Below, piece after piece: positions 6,166 through 9,990 of a stretch of 9,990 bases of DNA (positions are counted from its first letter, which is position 1; every line of letters starts with the position of its first letter). A program made the position numbers and the translations under genes. This DNA comes from Betaproteobacteria bacterium (lineage in GTDB: Bacteria; Pseudomonadota; Gammaproteobacteria; Burkholderiales; Burkholderiaceae_E): the NCBI GenBank assembly GCA_009922405.1, contig RFVZ01000083.1, positions 1-9,990 of the forward strand, written 5' to 3'. The notes below the pieces were generated by a model. That model did not search any database. It saw only the letters and a list, made by a program, of their open reading frames with translations, and had not been told where the DNA came from.

Positions 6166-8060
6166 TAAGCGTTCCCGGTGCCCACCAGTTGGCGCAACTG
6201 ATCGAGTGCCGAAGGGTCCTCGATGGTCGTGAGTTCACCAGGGTCACGCCCCTCACAAACCGCCAAAATAGCCCGGCGCAACACCTTGCCAGACCGCGTC
6301 TTGGGCAAGAGACCGACGAAATAAACCTTTGCGGGACGCGCAATCGCGCCCAGTTGGCGGTCGACCGTGGCCATTACTTCGGCGCTTAGTCGCGCTCGGT
6401 CTTCGGCGGTCAAGACCGCACTGTCTTTTAGCACGACCACGGCAACAGCAGCTTGACCCTTAAGGGCGTCGGCCACGCCCACCACGGCGCATTCAGCAAC
6501 GGCCTTGTGGCTGGAAATGGACTCCTCAATCTCTCGTGTCCCAAGGCGATGCCCAGCCACATTAATCACGTCGTCGGTTCGTCCCAAAATAAAGGTGTAA
6601 CCGTCTTCATCGACGATGCCCCAGTCAAAGGTCGAGTAGACCTCACGACCCGGGATTGCACGGTAGTAAGTCTCCAGAAAACGCGCCTCATCGCCCCAGA
6701 CCGACTGCATACAACCGGGCGGCAGTGGCGGAACAATCGCGACCACACCTTTCTGTCCAGCGGGCACTTCAAGGCCAGTGACTTCATCGACGATCCGAAC
6801 GTCGAAACCCGGCATCGCAAAGCCAGGGCTGCCAAGACGGGCCGGCCGATCATCCAGGCCACGCGCAATCGTTAAAATCGGCCAACCACTCTCGGTCTGC
6901 CAGTAGTTATCAATGATCGGCACACCAAGTGCTTCCGAAATCCAGGATGATGTGGATTCATCCAATGGTTCGCCGGCCAGGTAAAGCCCTTTCAAAGACG
7001 ACACATCATGGCGCTTGAGAAGATCTGGATCCTGCTTTTTAAGCACGCGAATCCCGGTCGGTGACGAGAACATCGCAGAGACGCGGTACTTTTCAACCAG
7101 GTTCCAAAAAATTGCACCATCAGGCCGGGTCGGCAAGCCCTCGTACAAAATCGTTGCCATCCCCGCCAGAAGGGGGCCATAAACGGTATACGAATGCCCG
7201 ACGACCCACCCAATGTCGCTCGTCGAAAAATACGTTTGGCCGGGTTCGCCCTGAAAGACATTGGCCATCGAATGGGCCAGAGCGACTGCGTAACCACCCA
7301 CATCGCGCTGCACCCCTTTGGGTTTGCCTGTCGTGCCTGAGGTGTAGAGGATGTAACTGATCTCATTCGACTCAAGCCAGGTCACCGGTACCTGAGCATC
7401 CAACACCCGCTCGCGCTCGGTCGCATAATCGAGATCGCGCCCTGGGATCGGATCAAAAGGCACCCGACCCAGGTCGACCATCAAGACATGTTCGGGTTTG
7501 CAGCGCGCGAGTGAAATTGCCTCGTCAAGCAAGCCTTTATAAGGAATCATGCGACCGCCGCGGGCACCCGCATCTGCGCTCACGACCAGCTTGGGGGCGC
7601 CATCATCGATACGGCTTGCCAATGCGTGCGAGGCAAACCCGCCAAACACCACTGAATGGATCGCACCGATCCGCGCGCAGGCGAGCATCGCGAAGACCGC
7701 TTCCGGAATCATTGGCAGATAGATCAAAACCCGATCGCCTCGGCCGACGCCATGCGCGAGAAATATCGCAGCCATCCGCTGGACTTCAAGGTGCAACTGG
7801 CCAAAGGTGAAGGACTTCTCCTGATCCACCTCGGTCGAGACCCAGATCAGCGCAGGCTGGTCCGCCTGCGACGCCAGATGCCGATCAACCGCGTTGTGAC
7901 ACAAATTGGTTTCGCCGCCGACAAACCAGCGCACCGATGGCAAACGCGACTGGTCACAAACCGTCTCAAACGGTCGATGCCATTCAATCCGGCGGGCCTC
8001 AGCACGCCAAAAGGCATCCGGATCGGCAAGCGACCGGGCATGAAGTTCCGGATAGCTCAT
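6165..8060 (-). CDS. prpE: Propionyl-CoA synthetase (AMP-forming)
   Basis: Cytoplasmic ligase that activates propionate to propionyl-CoA through propionyl-AMP, the entry step of propionate catabolism; 631 residues, close to the family's usual ~628. Motifs in order: acetyl-CoA synthetase cap domain with FWRAEARRIEW (17-27) and VRWFVGGETNLCHNAVDRH (43-61); P-loop YTSGTTGKPKG (239-249), followed by the PrpE-type VQRDVGGYAVAL (250-261); FSSPTGIRVLKKQD (331-344); YWQTE (386-390); hinge GRTDDVINVAGHRLGTREIEE (493-513); and PKTRSGKVLRR (586-596). The catalytic lysine is K592, the same number as the acetylated lysine reported for Salmonella PrpE. The ATG at 8060 is selected for its Shine-Dalgarno sequence and for the ATGA overlap with the upstream patatin gene; an earlier in-frame start at 8093 would add 11 atypical basic residues. 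No prpB/C/D genes are in the window, so the rest of the propionate pathway lies elsewhere. Acetate may be a secondary substrate. Confidence 0.94.
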   Translation of the reverse strand: MSYPELHARSLADPDAFWRAEARRIEWHRPFETVCDQSRLPSVRWFVGGETNLCHNAVDRHLASQADQPALIWVSTEVDQEKSFTFGQLHLEVQRMAAIFLAHGVGRGDRVLIYLPMIPEAVFAMLACARIGAIHSVVFGGFASHALASRIDDGAPKLVVSADAGARGGRMIPYKGLLDEAISLARCKPEHVLMVDLGRVPFDPIPGRDLDYATERERVLDAQVPVTWLESNEISYILYTSGTTGKPKGVQRDVGGYAVALAHSMANVFQGEPGQTYFSTSDIGWVVGHSYTVYGPLLAGMATILYEGLPTRPDGAIFWNLVEKYRVSAMFSSPTGIRVLKKQDPDLLKRHDVSSLKGLYLAGEPLDESTSSWISEALGVPIIDNYWQTESGWPILTIARGLDDRPARLGSPGFAMPGFDVRIVDEVTGLEVPAGQKGVVAIVPPLPPGCMQSVWGDEARFLETYYRAIPGREVYSTFDWGIVDEDGYTFILGRTDDVINVAGHRLGTREIEESISSHKAVAECAVVGVADALKGQAAVAVVVLKDSAVLTAEDRARLSAEVMATVDRQLGAIARPAKVYFVGLLPKTRSGKVLRRAILAVCEGRDPGELTTIEDPSALDQLRQLVGTGNA

Positions 8061-9004
8061 GGACTGCCCCCTTCTTTTTTTACCCCGTTCCAATTTGCGA
8101 TACTTGCCAGCATCTCCGGCACGCGGGCACGTGCCGAGCGCTCGCCCTCAGCGATGACCGCCTCGCGCCCCCGAAAATCGATCGAGGACCGATCACCCAT
8201 CGCCGGTCGGATCACCACATCGGCCTCGCGAAGTTCAGCGGCCGCCAAGTGTTGCCCCATGATCGTAAAGGTTTGCATCAAGACGTCGGGCAAGGATTCG
8301 GTACGCTGAGAGTTGGCCTGAGTTGAAATGTCCACCCCAATCACAAATTGGGCGCCCAAACGTCGACACGCGCGCACCGGAACCGGAGAGGCCAGGCCGC
8401 CATCGACATATTCACGGCCATCAATCGTCACGGGATCAAACACCATCGGGACAGCGGCTGATGCACGAACGGCCAAACCCACGTCCCCCGTGGTCATGAC
8501 CAGCAGGCGCCCGTCATTCAGATCCGTGGCGGTCGCGGCAAATTTGCGCGGCAAGTTCTGAATCAACCGACCGCCGACGGAACGATTGACGAAATCCTGA
8601 ATCCGCCGGCCGCGCAAGAGTGCCCGGCTCGTGATCGACCACTCTCCAAAGGTGGACTCTTCGGTGTTAAGCGCGATCTTCCTCAGCTGCGTGGCGTCCA
8701 TCCCGCTCGCGTAAAGAGCACCAACCAGGCTGCCGGCACTCGTCCCCACAATGAGGTCCGGCACGATGCGGGCTTCCTCAAGCGCAGCAATCACCCCGAT
8801 ATGCGCAAATCCGCGCGCCGCGCCGCCGCCAAGAGCCAAACCAATTCGCGGGCGGATTGGGGGGGATACTGGAACTAGTGGTCCACCGCCGGGCCCACCC
8901 CCCGTATTCGGGCCGGTCGCACAGCCAGCGAGCCATAGAGCGGTAGCCGAAGCGAGCCCGCCGCCGAAGCGGCGGCGCAAAAGGTGCGGGGAATCCGAAT
9001 GCAT
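8057..9004 (-). CDS. Patatin-like phospholipase, predicted lipoprotein
   Basis: A 315-residue serine hydrolase of the patatin/RssA-NTE type, predicted to act on phospholipids or lysophospholipids with a Ser-Asp dyad. Seen: oxyanion loop LGGGAARGFAHIG (58-70), nucleophile motif GTSAGS with S89, and the aspartate D201 in VDGGLASPVPV (200-210). The N-terminus is LRRRFGGG, then a hydrophobic stretch ending in the lipobox LAGC (cysteine 28), so a lipid-anchored envelope protein is likely. The RRxF pattern before the hydrophobic core is also compatible with a Tat signal. A Gly/Pro-rich linker (about 31-50) joins anchor and catalytic domain. The ATG at 9004 has no clear Shine-Dalgarno sequence. It is the first gene of the six-gene minus-strand cluster, and its stop overlaps the prpE start by 4 bp. 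The physiological substrate is unknown. Confidence 0.92.
   Translation of the reverse strand: MHSDSPHLLRRRFGGGLASATALWLAGCATGPNTGGGPGGGPLVPVSPPIRPRIGLALGGGAARGFAHIGVIAALEEARIVPDLIVGTSAGSLVGALYASGMDATQLRKIALNTEESTFGEWSITSRALLRGRRIQDFVNRSVGGRLIQNLPRKFAATATDLNDGRLLVMTTGDVGLAVRASAAVPMVFDPVTIDGREYVDGGLASPVPVRACRRLGAQFVIGVDISTQANSQRTESLPDVLMQTFTIMGQHLAAAELREADVVIRPAMGDRSSIDFRGREAVIAEGERSARARVPEMLASIANWNGVKKEGGSP
8067..8073 (-). promoter_or_regulatory. Shine-Dalgarno site for prpE inside the patatin gene
   Basis: AAGGGGG on the minus strand, 6 nt before the prpE ATG at 8060. It lies within the last codons of the patatin gene, whose TGA overlaps the prpE ATG. This decides the prpE start and allows independent as well as coupled initiation. 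Confidence 0.75.
8958..8975 (-). other. Stable cUUCGg-type hairpin within the patatin mRNA
   Basis: On the minus strand the codons for residues 10-15 (Arg-Arg-Arg-Phe-Gly-Gly) form a 7-bp GC-only stem closed by C-UUCG-G, one of the most stable RNA tetraloops; the DNA at 8959-8977 is an 8-bp perfect palindrome around AAG. It lies about 30-47 nt after the A of the start codon, where structure can affect initiation or early elongation. It could simply be a by-product of CGC and GGC codon choice. Confidence 0.55.
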
Positions 9005-9077
9005 TTGCGAATTCTAACGAGTCGAGCGCGCTACGCGAAGGTGTACTTGGGCAAGCCGCGATTGGCTTAGAGTTGAT

Positions 9078-9106
9078 TTGCGAATGAGAATGATTCGCGT
9101 TAAGAT
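9078..9106 (+). promoter_or_regulatory. Candidate sigma-70 promoter of the iron-binding protein gene
   Basis: TTGCGA (9078-9083) and TAAGAT (9101-9106) each match four of six consensus bases and are separated by exactly 17 bp. The predicted transcript would start about 25 bp before the ATG at 9139. The spacer and parts of both hexamers are covered by the Fur-box-like sequence, the usual layout for Fur repression. Confidence 0.6.
9083..9101 (+). promoter_or_regulatory. Fur-box-like operator
   Basis: AATGAGAATGATTCGCGTT closely resembles the 19-bp Fur consensus (GATAATGATAATCATTATC) and, with three differences, the frequent form AATGAGAATGATTCTCATT. It is embedded in the inverted repeat GCGAAT-7 nt-ATTCGC (9080-9098). 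Its position over a promoter of a ferric-iron-binding protein gene fits iron-dependent repression by Fur. The assignment is from motif and context only. Confidence 0.75.
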
Positions 9107-9138
9107 CCTCTCGTTCAAACACTGATCGATTCGACACC

Positions 9139-9990
9139 ATGATCCGCATCTTTTCGTTCCTGCTTCTCGGCGCCTTGCAGAGCCTTCTGGCCGCACAAAC
9201 CGCTCAAGCTCAGAGCACGGTCCTCAATCCGGTGCTTAACCTTTACTCCGCACGCCACTACCAGACGGATGAGGCGCTCTACAACAACTTCACCAAAGCC
9301 ACCGGAATTCGAGTCCAGCGAATCGAAGCGGGTGACGAAGCGCTGCTCGCACGGCTACGCAGCGAGGGCGCCAACAGCCCTGCCGACATCATTCTGCTCA
9401 CCGACGCATCACGGCTCTGGAAAGCGCAATCCGAGGGCTTATTCCAGCCGCTGCAATCGGCAACGCTCGAGCGGCGCATTCCGGTGGAATTGCGCAGTCG
9501 CGATACCGGGAAAGGCAGCGAGTGGTTCGGCTTCTCCAGACGCGCCCGGATGATCGTCTACGACAAATCAAAAATCAGCCCCGACCAACTCACCCGCTAC
9601 GAAGATCTCGCCAATCCAGCATTCAAAGGTCAGGTCTGCGTGCGTTCAGCAAGCCACCCGTACATGTTGTCGCTGATTGGCGCCATGATCGAACACCAGG
9701 GTGAGGCCGCCACTGAAACCTGGGCCCGCGGGGTCGTTGCGAACCTGGCCCGGGTACCGCGCGGCGGCGATACAGATCAGATCAAGGGCGTGGCGTCCGG
9801 AGAATGTGCGATCGCACTCACGAACAGCTACTACTTTGTGCGCATGCTGCGCTCCAAAGATTCGAGCGAACGCGAAAGTGCCCAGAAGCTCGGAATCGTC
9901 TGGCCCAATCAAGCAACCCGCGGCACCCACGTCAATATTGCCGGCGGCGGAATTGCCCGCTTTGCGCCACATCGCGATGCGGCTGTTCGT
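9139..9990 (+). CDS. fbpA: Periplasmic Fe(3+) ABC-transporter binding protein (cut by the right edge)
   Basis: Solute-binding component of a ferric iron ABC importer (FbpA/FutA/IdiA type). The first 284 residues are present; the family is usually about 330-350 long. Residues 1-24 form a signal peptide ending AQA before QS, giving a periplasmic protein. Family signatures are LNLYSARHYQTDEALYNNFT (33-52), FTKATGIRVQRIEAGDEALL (51-70), GANSPADIILLTDASRLWKA (77-96) and QIKGVASGECAIALTNSYYF (214-233). Candidate iron ligands by comparison with FutA-type proteins are H40/Y41, Y175, Y231 and Y232. No Shine-Dalgarno sequence is obvious before the ATG, but the signal peptide begins there and no other start fits. 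The upstream Fur-type site supports an iron role. Permease and ATPase genes would be expected to the right, outside the window. The symbol is by family, since fbpA, futA and idiA are all in use. Confidence 0.92.
   Translation, partial: MIRIFSFLLLGALQSLLAAQTAQAQSTVLNPVLNLYSARHYQTDEALYNNFTKATGIRVQRIEAGDEALLARLRSEGANSPADIILLTDASRLWKAQSEGLFQPLQSATLERRIPVELRSRDTGKGSEWFGFSRRARMIVYDKSKISPDQLTRYEDLANPAFKGQVCVRSASHPYMLSLIGAMIEHQGEAATETWARGVVANLARVPRGGDTDQIKGVASGECAIALTNSYYFVRMLRSKDSSERESAQKLGIVWPNQATRGTHVNIAGGGIARFAPHRDAAVR

Larger units (their letters stand above)
9005..9138. promoter_or_regulatory. Divergent spacer between the patatin cluster and the iron-binding protein gene
   Basis: A 134-bp non-coding stretch between two divergent starts. 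On the plus-strand side it holds a Fur-type site and a sigma-70-like promoter (described separately). On the minus-strand side the best -10 hexamer for the patatin cluster is TAGAAT (complement of 9011-9016), only 6 bp before the ATG and with a poor -35, so that promoter is doubtful. No other genes or repeats were seen in it. Confidence 0.6.

Noticed and set aside
5828..6343. 171-codon minus-strand open frame spanning the prpE end and ElyC start
   Set aside because: Both real frames are supported by conserved motifs and by the TAGTG junction; this frame has no recognisable content.
7656..8309. 217-codon plus-strand open frame across the prpE/patatin junction
   Set aside because: Antisense to two well-supported genes; low-complexity Arg/Ser/Pro-rich translation without family features.
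1..9990. Mobile element, defence system or CRISPR array
   Set aside because: No transposase, integrase, nuclease, toxin-antitoxin or cas-like product is encoded; no spaced direct repeats or terminal inverted repeats were seen; the genes are typical chromosomal families.

Overview
The window looks like an ordinary stretch of chromosome from a Gram-negative, GC-rich proteobacterium. A betaproteobacterium of the order Burkholderiales is my best guess, from the style of the proteins (UPF0114/YqhA, class I fumarase, PrpE, an ElyC-type DUF218 protein, a patatin-like lipoprotein, a FutA/FbpA-type iron-binding protein). That guess comes from family resemblance, not a search. Coding density is very high. 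I see no tRNA, rRNA, CRISPR, insertion sequence, phage gene or integration scar, and no gene-free stretch longer than about 135 bp.

Left part (1-2709): the N-terminal 135 codons of acetyl-CoA synthetase (acs, minus strand) run off the left edge. A 71-bp divergent spacer follows. Then two plus-strand genes 22 bp apart encode a YqhA-type four-helix membrane protein and a complete [4Fe-4S] class I fumarate hydratase (TCA cycle).

Middle (2654-9004): six consecutive minus-strand genes are packed as one probable operon, read from right to left: patatin-like lipoprotein, propionyl-CoA synthetase (prpE), ElyC/DUF218 membrane protein, EamA-family transporter, GlcG/HbpS-like protein, and a UMF1/Atg22-like MFS transporter. 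Junctions in that order are a 4-bp overlap (ATGA), a 1-bp overlap (TAGTG), an 8-bp overlap, a 42-bp gap and a 17-bp overlap, so much of the cluster is probably translationally coupled. The last gene runs 56 bp into the 3' end of the convergent fumarase gene, with no visible terminator between them.

Right part (9005-9990): a 134-bp divergent spacer carries a good Fur-box-like sequence lying over a plausible sigma-70 promoter. It drives the plus-strand gene for a periplasmic Fe(3+)-binding protein, which is cut by the right edge after 284 codons.

Functionally, the window combines C2/C3 acid activation (acs, prpE), a TCA enzyme, envelope-associated proteins and iron uptake. I found no convincing undescribed system. 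The most interesting points are the unusual composition of the tightly coupled six-gene cluster, the reciprocal 3' overlap with fumarase, a cUUCGg-type hairpin just inside the patatin gene, and the Fur-type promoter.
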